From Pyrinomonadaceae bacterium (GTDB taxonomy: Bacteria; Acidobacteriota; Blastocatellia; Pyrinomonadales; Pyrinomonadaceae), in contig JANQRU010000007.1 in NCBI GenBank assembly GCA_028284415.1, positions 124,001 to 188,000 on the forward strand: a stretch of DNA of 64,000 nt. The letters run 5' to 3'. Under the pieces are notes generated by a model. That model was not told the DNA's origin and ran no database searches. It saw nothing but the letters and a program-made list of their open reading frames with translations. Made by a program: the position numbers and the translations under genes. Positions 54,773 to 63,878 of this stretch are shown here, one piece after another; positions within the stretch are counted from its first letter, which is position 1; each line of letters opens with the position of its first letter.

Positions 54773-55543
54773 TTATCCCAATGAATCTAAGCACTCAGAG
54801 AGGCTTCTGAGTCGGCAAGTATATATCGGCATCCCACGTAAGGTGAATTTGCTTGCGGGAGTCTGTCTTAATTCTTCTGCCAATGCAAGAAAATCTTTCG
54901 GCTCATCAGTTTCAAAACTTATCAAATATTCCTGTTCACTAAAACCGAATGCGTGAGTCATATGAATTTTTATGTTCTGGAATTTTTTTCCAACCATAAA
55001 ATTCTCTTTTATCATTTTCTCTCTTTCTTCATTCGACATCTCATACCAATCGCTGTTTTTCTCGCAAGGGTATAGGAAATGATATTTTTTCTCGCCTGCT
55101 TTGACATGAAATCTATCTTCAGTGTTTTCACTCACATCGGGCGGAACAAACATCATTTTTTGCGTAACAGATAGATAATTATCTACCGTTTCAAAATAGC
55201 TACCCAAATTTGTGCGATAGAGCTTGGCAGTCATGTCCTGTATTAGATCAAGCGAATTTCCTATACGCCAAAACATCAAATCCGCTTTGGAATCAAACCC
55301 GATCAATGAATAGTTAAAAAGCAAAAGTTCTTGCTCAAAAGAATTAAAAATCTTCTGAAATTCGCTCTTAAAAACCTTTTTAGTCTCTTTATTGAGTTTT
55401 CTCCAATCGGGGCTAACCCTAAGAAACATAAAGTTTACAAATTGCTTTTCAATAACTGGAAAAGACTCCGGCTCCTTGTTATCTGCAACAAGTCTTAAAC
55501 CACTATTTTCAGAATCTTCTTTGTCTAAATCTACTAGTTCCAT
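54773..55543 (-). CDS. HemQ-like coproheme decarboxylase (chlorite dismutase family)
   Basis: This 256-aa protein has the chlorite-dismutase-family fold. The YPxxK pair (Tyr158, Lys162 in LYPCEKN) that Firmicutes-type HemQ uses for coproheme decarboxylation is conserved, as is the NWY/DWYxMxxEEREKM helix. Probable proximal heme His197 lies in THAFG. The N-terminal 35 residues are an acidic tail. The final step of the coproporphyrin-dependent heme pathway is the likely role. It is the first gene of the string with acyP and apt. Confidence 0.85.
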   Translation of the reverse strand: MELVDLDKEDSENSGLRLVADNKEPESFPVIEKQFVNFMFLRVSPDWRKLNKETKKVFKSEFQKIFNSFEQELLLFNYSLIGFDSKADLMFWRIGNSLDLIQDMTAKLYRTNLGSYFETVDNYLSVTQKMMFVPPDVSENTEDRFHVKAGEKKYHFLYPCEKNSDWYEMSNEEREKMIKENFMVGKKFQNIKIHMTHAFGFSEQEYLISFETDEPKDFLALAEELRQTPASKFTLRGMPIYTCRLRSLSECLDSLG

Positions 55544-55735
55544 TTGTATGTCCTGAATTTAAAACTTTTCAAGTCGGTCGCATTTAGTTGAATAAATTTG
55601 GCGTAATTTTTAACTACAGTTATGTGATTCGACGAGTTTAGAAATGTTCTTCGTCAACATTGTGCCAAGTTTTATTTGTAATGTCCAAAGAGGGATTTGG
55701 GATTCATTAAATTTACTTTTGATGTAAAATAATAA

Positions 55736-56581
55736 TTGATGAAATTCATTCTTCTAATCTTTTCATTTTGTTTATTACTTCTATGCCTGCCAACAGCAAG
55801 CTATGGATTGAGTAAAGAATCTATTGGTAAAATAGCAAGGAAAAGATATTCGACGTACAAACTAAAAATCCACAAAAATATCAACAGGAGTATGCTAGAG
55901 AAAACTCTGTCCGAATTGAATTTGAGTTTAGAAAAGAAGAAGTTCGAGAAATGTGTTGGAAGATTGAGCCGTTCGCAATCTCTACAAGATTATCTATTGC
56001 CCTTTAGTTCGAAGGCACATTTTGACAACTGTGCCTTTCAAAAAAGTATCAATTACATAAATAGACTGATTGCTCAAAATGATTATTTTTCCAAAAAATA
56101 TAAATTAAAGACATCGGAAAAAGATAAAAGACTGCTCAAAAGAAAGATTTTGTTTAACACTGGCAAAATTTTACATGCCGTACAAGATTTTTATGCTCAT
56201 TCAAATTATCTGGAAATTATGCAGGTGAAGCATGCAAGGTTTGAAGATGTTCCTGTTTTAAATGTGGGGAAAAAAGAAGATCAAACTGAAGTCATAAGGT
56301 TGCGAGATGAAAAAGCCATGATTTCAGGAGTTGCTTGGTGGGTATTTCCAAAAAGATGTCCAAAAGGTACTCTGTCTCACGATAAACTAGCCAAAGATTC
56401 ACCAAAACACAAATCAGGAAAAAAACTGACCGTCTGGAAAAATCCGACCTCAAATGAATACTTGACAGGATTTGAAGCTTCGATAATTCTTGCAGAAAGA
56501 GCGACAAATAAATTTCTTTTGCATACCTTTGAAAAATACCCTATGCTAAAGACACATTGTGGGACACCAAAAGGTCAATAA
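55736..56581 (+). CDS. Exported Het-C/zinc phospholipase-C-like protein
   Basis: This 281-aa protein has a signal peptide (about 1-24). The motif HAVQDFYAHSNYLE is the His/Asp/His metal-binding helix of the Het-C and zinc-dependent phospholipase C/S1-P1-nuclease-like fold, and a further HDKLAKDSPKH provides more potential ligands. It could act on phospholipids outside the cytoplasm. The downstream barrel gene begins 10 bases after its stop. Confidence 0.75.
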   Translation: MMKFILLIFSFCLLLLCLPTASYGLSKESIGKIARKRYSTYKLKIHKNINRSMLEKTLSELNLSLEKKKFEKCVGRLSRSQSLQDYLLPFSSKAHFDNCAFQKSINYINRLIAQNDYFSKKYKLKTSEKDKRLLKRKILFNTGKILHAVQDFYAHSNYLEIMQVKHARFEDVPVLNVGKKEDQTEVIRLRDEKAMISGVAWWVFPKRCPKGTLSHDKLAKDSPKHKSGKKLTVWKNPTSNEYLTGFEASIILAERATNKFLLHTFEKYPMLKTHCGTPKGQ

Positions 56582-56591
56582 ATCACCAGTT

Positions 56592-57458
56592 ATGAAAGTC
56601 GTATTTTTTTCATTTTTAACAATTCTGAGTTTGAGTTTTTTAGTCTATGGACAACAGCGTCCTCTTTTAACAGACGATATTGATATAACTCCGCCAGGAT
56701 CAATAGAAATTGCGGCTGGGACTGACTTTTTCCAAAATGCTAAATTCCCTCTTTCAGGCTTGAAAGGTGATCTTACAAGAGTTGGAGACATACGCGTAAA
56801 AACCGGATATGCATCTAATGTCGAAGTTCAAATCGAAGGTGTAATTCAGAACTTTTTAGCAATCAATTCTCAATCAACTAATCCCCCCATTCCTTTGACT
56901 TTAAACGGAAATTCAACAAATGATTTTGGTGATATTGAAACCTCTGTAAAGATAAAACTTCGGAACGAAACAAAAAATATTCCAGCATTGGGATTCAAAT
57001 TCGGATATAAACTACCAAACAGTGACCAAGCTAAAGGAATAGGAACAAACCAAATTGATATTTACTCAAAAGTGATAGTTCAAAAAACTTTTGGAAAACA
57101 ACAGGGGAAAAATCCCAAACTGAAAGTTTTCGGGAATGTTGGATTGGCAATTATGACTGCACCGTTGGATAGATTTACACAAAATGATGTTTTGCTATAC
57201 GGTCTAGCAGGGGTCTATCGAGTCAATGACAGTATCAATATTGCCAGCGAAGTAAATGGAAGACTCAACACAAGAAGTGGTCCCGCTCCACTTGGGACAG
57301 AGAGCCAAGGTCAATTCAGAATCGGCACACAGATCAAAGCTTCGGGATTACGTTTTGATACAGCCGCAATTATTGGTTTAACACGATTTAGTCCGAGAAC
57401 AGGTATAACTTTTGGCGTAACATACCAATCACCTAAAATTTTTACTCCGGCACAATAA
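56592..57458 (+). CDS. Predicted outer-membrane beta-barrel protein
   Basis: From the ATG at 56592 this is a 288-aa protein with a signal peptide ending near VYGQQ. The start at 56559 would overlap the Het-C gene and gives a worse signal. The mature part is a run of alternating amphipathic strands (VEVQIEGVIQNF, GFKFGYKLP, VFGNVGLAIM, ITFGVTYQS) typical of transporter-type or MetA/phenol-degradation-like outer-membrane barrels. The final residues are not the classical aromatic C-terminal signal. Its stop overlaps the convergent thiD stop. Confidence 0.7.
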   Translation: MKVVFFSFLTILSLSFLVYGQQRPLLTDDIDITPPGSIEIAAGTDFFQNAKFPLSGLKGDLTRVGDIRVKTGYASNVEVQIEGVIQNFLAINSQSTNPPIPLTLNGNSTNDFGDIETSVKIKLRNETKNIPALGFKFGYKLPNSDQAKGIGTNQIDIYSKVIVQKTFGKQQGKNPKLKVFGNVGLAIMTAPLDRFTQNDVLLYGLAGVYRVNDSINIASEVNGRLNTRSGPAPLGTESQGQFRIGTQIKASGLRFDTAAIIGLTRFSPRTGITFGVTYQSPKIFTPAQ

Positions 57459-58245
57459 GCTGATTTACAGGACTATTTCCCTTTCCAATATTTGGTGAGG
57501 TTCTGATCGCTTCTGTTACAAAACTTTTCGCACTCTGGACAGATCGAACTAAATCTTTTCCAAGAGCTAAATTGGCTGTTATCGCAGCAGCAAGTGTGCA
57601 TCCTGTTCCATGAGTTGAGGTTGTTTGAATATATTCATCTTCAAAGACATGCATTTCTGCGCCTATAAATAAATAATCTTTTATACCTTTTCTTTCTGTA
57701 TTTTCTTCATCAAAATGTCCGCCCTTTATTAAGACATTTTTCGCCCCTAACTCCTGCATTTTTTTTGCTGCTGTTTTTATGTCATTTAAGTTATTAATAC
57801 TTGATTGCGTAATTCTCTCTGCTTCAGGCAAATTAGGAGTTATAACTTTTGAGAGTGGGAATAATTTATTAATTACTGAGTTAAGGGCTTTGTTGTTAAT
57901 GAGATCAAATCCTGAAGTAGAGCGAACTACAGGATCAAGAACATAATTTATCAATTTATTTTCTTCAATAATTTTTGCTGTTTCTTCTATTATTTCTTTG
58001 GTTGGAAGCATCCCGGTTTTCAAGGCTGCAACTTCAAAATCATCTAAAATTGGCTCAGTTTGTTTTCTGACTGATTCAGCGGTCTGATGCTCTGCCCCGA
58101 AAACACCCTGAGTATTTTGAAATGTGATTGATGTAATAGCCGAAGTTGCAAAACAGCCAAAGGCTGAAAAAGTCTTTATATCTGCAATAATTCCTGCTCC
58201 ACCTGATGGATCAACACCGGCAATAGTTAAACAAATTCTTGTCAT
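57442..58245 (-). CDS. thiD: Hydroxymethylpyrimidine/phosphomethylpyrimidine kinase
   Basis: This 267-aa ribokinase-fold enzyme phosphorylates HMP and HMP-P for thiamine synthesis. The N-terminal AGVDPSGGAGI, LKTGML, LDPVVRSTSG and the catalytic HGTGCTLAAAI are all present. It overlaps thiE by four bases. Confidence 0.96.
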   Translation of the reverse strand: MTRICLTIAGVDPSGGAGIIADIKTFSAFGCFATSAITSITFQNTQGVFGAEHQTAESVRKQTEPILDDFEVAALKTGMLPTKEIIEETAKIIEENKLINYVLDPVVRSTSGFDLINNKALNSVINKLFPLSKVITPNLPEAERITQSSINNLNDIKTAAKKMQELGAKNVLIKGGHFDEENTERKGIKDYLFIGAEMHVFEDEYIQTTSTHGTGCTLAAAITANLALGKDLVRSVQSAKSFVTEAIRTSPNIGKGNSPVNQLIVPE

Positions 58246-58871
58246 ATATCCAATTTTCGCAGATTCTCTAAGTTATTTAAAAAGCTGATTGAAGCGAATC
58301 CACTTGCACCTTTCTTTAAGATTTCTAAATAATTGTTCTTATTTATGCCACCCAAAGCAATAATCGGAAATGGTGCAAGTTTTTTACAAACTTCAGATAG
58401 TTTTTCAACTCCTTGAGGCTCACCGTATTTTGCCTTAGATTTGGTGTAATAAACAGGACTAAATGTTGCAAAATCTGCACTTTCCACTTTGGCTTTATTT
58501 GCTTTTTCTAAAGAGTGTGTTGAGACACCGATTACGAATTCCGACGATGTATTTTTTCTGACTTGGTTTGTAGGAATTGAAGTTGATGTAAGATGAACAC
58601 CGTGAGCTTTAGCTGCTAAAGCGATATCAAATCTATCGTTTACTAAAATTTTTGTTTTCGAACCATTTGAGACAGTAAGTGCTTCCGTTGTTAATTCATA
58701 AACAAGCTTTGATGAAAGTTTTTTCTCACGAATTTGTATCAAAGATATGCCTGCCTCAACAGCCTTATTTAGGATATTAAGTGTTTTATGCTTTTTTTTG
58801 TGAAAATTTTCAGATGTGAGATTTCCTTGAGTTATCAGATATGTGATTGGCAGTTTTATGTTTGCAAACAT
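58242..58871 (-). CDS. thiE: Thiamine phosphate synthase
   Basis: This 209-aa TIM-barrel protein of the ThiE/TenI family has IQIREKKL, ILVNDRFDIAL and GVHLTSTSIP, with the GVSTHS and ALGGINKNN phosphate-binding segments. ThiE joins the pyrimidine and thiazole halves of thiamine; TenI relatives aromatise the thiazole instead. Coupling with thiD favours ThiE. No TPP riboswitch is visible upstream. Confidence 0.88.
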   Translation of the reverse strand: MFANIKLPITYLITQGNLTSENFHKKKHKTLNILNKAVEAGISLIQIREKKLSSKLVYELTTEALTVSNGSKTKILVNDRFDIALAAKAHGVHLTSTSIPTNQVRKNTSSEFVIGVSTHSLEKANKAKVESADFATFSPVYYTKSKAKYGEPQGVEKLSEVCKKLAPFPIIALGGINKNNYLEILKKGASGFASISFLNNLENLRKLDI

Positions 58872-58882
58872 CCAAAAAAGAT

Positions 58883-59200
58883 TTATTGTTTTTTCTTAAC
58901 TTTTTTTACTTTTACAGGCTCACCTTCGACCATTTTTACGCTTTTATTAAAATTGATGATTTCCCAAAAAGCTATGAAAAGATTTAAGACTCCTAACCCA
59001 GTAACTGCTCCACGAAACCAAGATGAGGCTACGGCTGTTTTGATTACGGGCAAACCTGTAGTTTCTACCGCCAAAGCCAGCAAATAATTATCGCCCCAAT
59101 CGCCAAGTCCGCCAAAACTCATCCAAGGCAGAAGAGTCAAAGCGATTCCTGCTTCTAAGCAAACGATAATAAAAAAGATAACGGTTAATTTTGCAACCAT
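58883..59200 (-). CDS. Small membrane protein with start codon in a hairpin loop
   Basis: From the ATG at 59200 this is a 105-aa protein with about three hydrophobic helices (about 2-25, 35-55, 62-82) and a basic tail ending VKKVKKKQ. A TTG at 59209 is the longer option. It lies 11 bases upstream of thiE on the same strand. Its start codon lies in the loop of an 11-bp hairpin (59177-59223). Function unknown; not a known thiamine transporter by sequence. Confidence 0.75.
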   Translation of the reverse strand: MVAKLTVIFFIIVCLEAGIALTLLPWMSFGGLGDWGDNYLLALAVETTGLPVIKTAVASSWFRGAVTGLGVLNLFIAFWEIINFNKSVKMVEGEPVKVKKVKKKQ

Positions 59201-59223
59201 ATTGTGCAAGTATAACCGTTATC
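59177..59223 (-). promoter_or_regulatory. Hairpin enclosing the start of the membrane/thiE/thiD string
   Basis: Perfect 11-bp arms GATAACGGTTA (59177-59187) and TAACCGTTATC (59213-59223) with a 25-base loop that contains the ATG (59198-59200). No Shine-Dalgarno is visible near this start. It could control translation of the first gene. Confidence 0.5.
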
Positions 59224-59263
59224 TGTAATTTATAACAAACTTATTTTTTACTTGAAAAATTTT

Positions 59264-61627
59264 CTATGTAACTAAAGCTTGTTTTAATTTCTCTATCCGA
59301 TCGACGACATCTCTGTAATCAACATCTACAGCGTATATTTGTTCAAAGATTTTTCGAGCTTCATCCACTTCACCATTTGCTTCATGTGCGTTGGCTACTT
59401 CGTAATTTAAACCCTGTTTTTCTTCTTCTGATAAATCTTCAGTTTCAAAACCTTTTTGCAACCAGACCAGAGCAAGATGTGGCATTTGTTTTTCCATAAA
59501 ACAATGTCCAAGCAAGCTGCAACATTGGAAAAATCTGCGAGTACCATCATTTACTTTCACGCAATTAGCAGCATCTTGGAATTCTCTGATTGCATCTTCC
59601 AATAGCCCCATTTCTTTGTAAGCTATTGCATGATGATAGTGATTATCATAATCATCTTCAGATTCATCATCTGAGGCATCTTCAAAACCGAGTTCGTTTT
59701 TGAAATCATCAAAATCATTATTCTCTTGGACTTCTTGCGGTGAATCTTCTTCTTCCTCAGATTCAAACTGCTCTAACGATTCCTGTATAACTTCTTCTTG
59801 AATTGGTTCAATAGAATCAGCAACCGAGAAACTCTCTTCCTCAACAACCTCTTGATCGTCTTCAAAATCTTCTTCGACGACAACTGCGTCTTCAGAAAGC
59901 TCTACAATTTCAGGTTCTTGGGCTTGAGGCTCTGCTTCCTCTTTTACCTCTTCATTAGTTTCAATAGGCTCAGGTTCAATACCCAATTGCTCCCAAAGCT
60001 CGTTAAACTGAGCCTGCTTGCCAAATTTTTTCTCGAGTTCTTTAAGAGATTTTTCTGCTAATCCTACATACCCCTGTTCTATATAGAAATTGATGCTTTC
60101 AATCTCCTCTTCTATTTCTCTCTCATCAGAAAGTGATAACTTCTCTTCACTTTTGGGCTCTGAGTTTTCTTCTGTTAATTCGCTGACAGGTTCTTCTTCT
60201 AACTCTTCAGATTGGTTTTGATATTCTTGTGCCTCTTCCGTTATATCTGAATCATCATGAGAGTAATAATCTTCTGTTGGGACACTTTCATCAGATTCTT
60301 CTAATTCTTCATCTGAATAATTGTTTGACTCAAATTCAAAGTCTTTGGATTCTTCTGTATGTTCATCACCATTCAAAGTCGCATAACTTTCAAAATCTGG
60401 GACAGAACCATTACTAGTTCCTAATAATTGTTCTCCAACTACCTCATCATCAAAATCATATTGCTCATTTATCTCTTTGAATCTATTTGCATAATCCGTA
60501 TCGTGCGGAATAATCAGTAGCAACTGAGAAAGAGCATATCTTTCGTCTTCAATTGATTCATTTATACGAGAAGCTTCAACCAATCTTTCTAAAGTTCTCT
60601 GTAATTCTAATTCGTCTTTTTGCCAACCATAAAAGCGAGCCTGTAATCTTAAAGCTTCAATCTGTTCAGGATTTCTGGCTAAAACTTCATTAATATATCC
60701 ACTTAATTTATCTGGCTTTCCATCAATTAATAAATGCTCAGATACCATTGAGAGAACTCTAACAGTTGATTCCAAATCATCTTTTTCAAGATAGACATCA
60801 ACCAGATCAATTAACTTGGAGTAATTTGCCGGTTCACGTTCAACCAACCCTATAATGACTTTTTCAGCATTTTCAGGTTTTTCCATTTCGAAATAGCAAT
60901 CTATCAAAAGATATACTATTTCTTTGTTATACGGGTCTTTTTCCTGAAGTTCTTCTAAAACCTTTGCAGCCTCTTCAGGATAACCAAGCTGTATTTGGGA
61001 ATTTACGAACCCGTTTAAAGCAACTACATCATCAGGTAGAATTTCCAAAGCTCTTGAAAAAGCTGTCACAGCTGCTTCATGCTGACTAGCTTTTGAAAGC
61101 CTCAAACCACTCTCAATAAAAGCTTTAGCTGCTTCATCTTTCCTATTATCACGCCAATAAACATCAGCGATCTTCAAATATATATCTGTGTTATTAGGAT
61201 CAATTTCACCAATTATTTCCCAAACTTCCAGAGCTTTTTCCCGGTAGCCTTTTTCCTCGTAGATTTTCGAAACATCTAAATAATGTTTTTTTGCCTCGGC
61301 GATTGATCCTCTAACCCTATAAAGGTCAGCCAGCTTTTCTGAAACCTCTAAAGAGTTGGGTTCTATACGGTGGATTTTGTTATATATAGAAATCGCCTTT
61401 TTTGCGAAACCTTGTTCGTGATAATGATCAGCAACCTGTTGATAACAATTCATGGCTGCTTGACTGTCATTACTCTTAGCATACAAATCCCCTAACATGT
61501 TCATTGTATTGACATCTTTAGGGTCATGCTCAACGATAGATTTATACTCGCCTATTGCTGCTTGGATCTTGCCTTGCGTTAGATAACGCTCGGCATTCCG
61601 CATTGCTTTGCTCTTATTAAAACTCAT
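59264..61627 (-). CDS. Large TPR protein with acidic central region
   Basis: From the ATG at 61627 (a TTG at 61636 adds three residues) this is a 787-aa cytosolic protein with many TPR units (about 10-370), an extremely Glu/Asp/Ser-rich segment (about 410-670) and a last TPR pair (about 690-785). A similar arrangement of TPRs around a long acidic linker is frequent in Acidobacteria and delta-proteobacteria, where function is unknown. It is probably a scaffold for protein assembly. Confidence 0.85.
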   Translation of the reverse strand: MSFNKSKAMRNAERYLTQGKIQAAIGEYKSIVEHDPKDVNTMNMLGDLYAKSNDSQAAMNCYQQVADHYHEQGFAKKAISIYNKIHRIEPNSLEVSEKLADLYRVRGSIAEAKKHYLDVSKIYEEKGYREKALEVWEIIGEIDPNNTDIYLKIADVYWRDNRKDEAAKAFIESGLRLSKASQHEAAVTAFSRALEILPDDVVALNGFVNSQIQLGYPEEAAKVLEELQEKDPYNKEIVYLLIDCYFEMEKPENAEKVIIGLVEREPANYSKLIDLVDVYLEKDDLESTVRVLSMVSEHLLIDGKPDKLSGYINEVLARNPEQIEALRLQARFYGWQKDELELQRTLERLVEASRINESIEDERYALSQLLLIIPHDTDYANRFKEINEQYDFDDEVVGEQLLGTSNGSVPDFESYATLNGDEHTEESKDFEFESNNYSDEELEESDESVPTEDYYSHDDSDITEEAQEYQNQSEELEEEPVSELTEENSEPKSEEKLSLSDEREIEEEIESINFYIEQGYVGLAEKSLKELEKKFGKQAQFNELWEQLGIEPEPIETNEEVKEEAEPQAQEPEIVELSEDAVVVEEDFEDDQEVVEEESFSVADSIEPIQEEVIQESLEQFESEEEEDSPQEVQENNDFDDFKNELGFEDASDDESEDDYDNHYHHAIAYKEMGLLEDAIREFQDAANCVKVNDGTRRFFQCCSLLGHCFMEKQMPHLALVWLQKGFETEDLSEEEKQGLNYEVANAHEANGEVDEARKIFEQIYAVDVDYRDVVDRIEKLKQALVT

Positions 61628-61783
61628 TGTAAACAAAAATGATTATCGAACCTGAAGTAGTTGTAAAATTTGTGTGATTGAAAAGGAACTTTAACGTCTT
61701 AAGAGGCTTAATTCGTATGAGAGAAAAAGACATTCTGCGGCTAGAATATACATAAAGCCCGCAAAATCTAATTTACCACGCTA

Positions 61784-61831
61784 AAACAAAAAGTGTCAAC
61801 GCAATTTAACAATGTTTGACACTTTTTGTTT
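61784..61831. promoter_or_regulatory. 16-bp inverted repeat in a divergent promoter region
   Basis: Perfect arms AAACAAAAAGTGTCAA (61784-61799) and its complement (61816-61831), loop 16 bases. The site lies between the divergent TPR and membrane-protein genes. Both arms contain TTGACA reading outward, so it may hold two -35 boxes; alternatively the GTGTCAA/TTGACAC stem flanked by A and T runs is a bidirectional terminator of an unseen small RNA. Confidence 0.55.
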
Positions 61832-61859
61832 CACTATGAATGTTTATGTGAAAAAAGAT

Positions 61860-61888
61860 TTGACAAAAACTTGATTTTTAACAATAAA
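61860..61888 (+). promoter_or_regulatory. Candidate promoter of the membrane-protein pair
   Basis: TTGACA (61860-61865), 17-base spacer, then AATAAA (61883-61888), 41 bases before the ATG at 61929. Confidence 0.4.
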
Positions 61889-61928
61889 TACTAAGGTTTT
61901 TAAGGATTTACCCCATATAAGGTTCTAT

Positions 61929-62417
61929 ATGTTGAGTAAAATAGGAAATTCGGTCGTAATGTTGCTTTGCGGAGGCATTTTAGGTGCGTTTCTAGGTGTT
62001 TATCTTTTTAGCTCAATTCACTTCATGAGAACCTTTACATTTTACTCATTGGGAATTTTATTTCTCTCGATCATATTAAACCTTTTAAAGCTTAGAAATA
62101 GCTCAAGCCATAATAAATTTTTAGGCTTTATTTCCTCGACCATTTTCAATTTTGTGATTCTCAGTGGTATTCCCGGTTTTATCTGGCTTTTAGTTGGGGA
62201 ATCAGTAGATTTTGATTTAATTGATGGAGTAATTTTTGCTTTGTTTTTTACTTTTTCCGTTTTGGGACTAGCAATTGTTATAACATTGAGAATGGTCTGG
62301 AGTGACACAAGAATCAGCCAAAGAATTGACCAAAACCTACGCGGTGCAAAAATTCTTCTCGGAATGCAAGAAACTCCTTCAAAACAAGTTCAAACAACAG
62401 ATGGAAAAAATTCTTGA
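61929..62417 (+). CDS. Four-TM membrane protein, paralogue of the next gene
   Basis: This 162-aa protein has hydrophobic helices at about 7-30, 36-54, 66-86 and 99-120. A charged C-terminal tail has DTRISQRIDQNLRGAKILLGMQ. The tail matches the pattern ETRIYKEINHIVKGMQIYGLL of the next protein, so the two are diverged paralogues. I do not recognise the family. Confidence 0.75.
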   Translation: MLSKIGNSVVMLLCGGILGAFLGVYLFSSIHFMRTFTFYSLGILFLSIILNLLKLRNSSSHNKFLGFISSTIFNFVILSGIPGFIWLLVGESVDFDLIDGVIFALFFTFSVLGLAIVITLRMVWSDTRISQRIDQNLRGAKILLGMQETPSKQVQTTDGKNS

Positions 62418-62465
62418 AGTCTTTTAATAAACAAACTGTTACTCCAGTTTGATTCAACAAACTCA

Positions 62466-62927
62466 ATGCTATTTCGTAATTTTACAAAGTTTATACTCGT
62501 AGTGTTCTTCGCAGGCTTGATCGGCGGTGGGATTTTCGGTTTTATGTTTTCACTCTATGTACTAACTATTTATTACAATATTGAAATTAGCATCATACTT
62601 ACATTCTTTGTCGGCTTATTTTACATACCCAGCATTTGGAGGCAAATACGCCAAAAAAATTGGTTTGTAATTATCAGAAAGCTTATTGAGATTGTCATAA
62701 TCGGGTTGGGACTTGCTACACTTTTTACTTTGGAAGAAGAACGCATTACATTTAGTAGTTTTGATTGGTGGATTATTTATATATGCACTCCTTTGGTCTT
62801 TATTCCCTTCACACTTTATTTGGTCTTGGAAGAGTTTTACAATGAAACAAGAATATATAAAGAAATAAACCATATCGTTAAAGGAATGCAGATCTACGGT
62901 CTTCTACCGAAAGAAAAAGAAAAATAA
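62466..62927 (+). CDS. Four-TM membrane protein coupled to mutM
   Basis: This 153-aa protein has helices at about 8-30, 40-55, 70-88 and 99-120 and the shared C-terminal tail. Its stop codon overlaps the start of mutM by one base (TAATG), so the membrane pair and mutM are one transcriptional unit. Function unknown. Confidence 0.75.
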   Translation: MLFRNFTKFILVVFFAGLIGGGIFGFMFSLYVLTIYYNIEISIILTFFVGLFYIPSIWRQIRQKNWFVIIRKLIEIVIIGLGLATLFTLEEERITFSSFDWWIIYICTPLVFIPFTLYLVLEEFYNETRIYKEINHIVKGMQIYGLLPKEKEK

Positions 62928-63760
62928 TGCCCGAATTACCTGAAGTTGAACTCGTTACCAAATCTCTAAACAAATTAGTAAAAAAAAGAAAAATTCTCAC
63001 GGCAGAACTTTTAAGAGAACGCCTTGCACCTAAAAACTCACCTGAAGATTTTGAAGAAAGTCTAAAAAACGCAAAAATCAATTTTGTTCATCGCCGAGGA
63101 AAACACATCTTGTTTGACTTGGACAATAAAAAAACTCTAATGGCTCATTTGCGTATGAGTGGACGTTTTATGCTTTTGCCATTTGAGCGTGAAAACCCAA
63201 AATTCACCCATGCAGTTTTTTATTTTGAAGATGAAGAAAGACTTGTATTCTCAGATCAACGTCACTTTGGTTTTATGAGAATTATTGAAACAAACAATGT
63301 ACATAACTCGAAAGAATTAGCAAAACTTGCTCCAGAACCTTTTTCAGATGAATTTTCGAAAGACTATTTTCGAAACATTCTAAGAACATCGCAACGAAAT
63401 TTAAAGGAATTTTTGTTAGACCAGACAAAGGTTTGCGGACTTGGGAATATATACGCGGCAGAGGCTATGTACTTAGCTAGAATTAATCCGCAAATACCTG
63501 CTAATAAAGTTTCAGCTATTAAAGCAAATCGCTTACATAAATTCATTAAGCAAGTTCTTGGGGAATCAATTGAACATGGTTCAACTTTGAATGTTGATCC
63601 TGAAAATATTGATGGAAGTTATTATGGTGGCGGATATGAAGATCATTGGAGGGTTTATGACCGTGAAGCTGAGCCTTGTGTAAATTGCAATACAAAGATC
63701 AAACGCCTAAAACAAGGTGGACGTTCAAGTTATTACTGTCCAAAATGTCAAAGAAAATAG
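62927..63760 (+). CDS. mutM: Formamidopyrimidine-DNA glycosylase
   Basis: This 277-aa base-excision repair enzyme removes oxidised purines. Catalytic Pro2 and Glu3 (MPELPEVE), the Lys59 region (RRGKHIL), the H2TH helix (LLDQTKVCGLGNIYAAEAMYLARI) and the C-terminal zinc finger (CVNCNTKIKRL with CPKC) are intact. The start is fixed by the required N-terminal Pro. It is translationally coupled to the upstream membrane gene. Confidence 0.97.
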   Translation: MPELPEVELVTKSLNKLVKKRKILTAELLRERLAPKNSPEDFEESLKNAKINFVHRRGKHILFDLDNKKTLMAHLRMSGRFMLLPFERENPKFTHAVFYFEDEERLVFSDQRHFGFMRIIETNNVHNSKELAKLAPEPFSDEFSKDYFRNILRTSQRNLKEFLLDQTKVCGLGNIYAAEAMYLARINPQIPANKVSAIKANRLHKFIKQVLGESIEHGSTLNVDPENIDGSYYGGGYEDHWRVYDREAEPCVNCNTKIKRLKQGGRSSYYCPKCQRK

Positions 63761-63819
63761 TTTTTCTCTATTATTTGGAAAAAACTTTGCAATCAATAAC
63801 TTAAAGCAACTAATACTTT

Positions 63820-63848
63820 TTGACAAACTTCTCAATAGATACCACAAT
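63820..63848 (+). promoter_or_regulatory. Candidate promoter for the truncated last gene
   Basis: TTGACA (63820-63825), 17 bases, CACAAT (63843-63848). It is followed after 14 bases by GAGGAG and then the GTG start. Confidence 0.45.
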
Positions 63849-63878
63849 TGCGGTAAATCTACTGAGGAGTTTCTCTTT

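Noticed and set aside
58872..59263. TPP riboswitch ahead of thiE/thiD
   Set aside because: No CTGAGA or downstream thi-box core could be seen; only a simple hairpin at 59177-59223.
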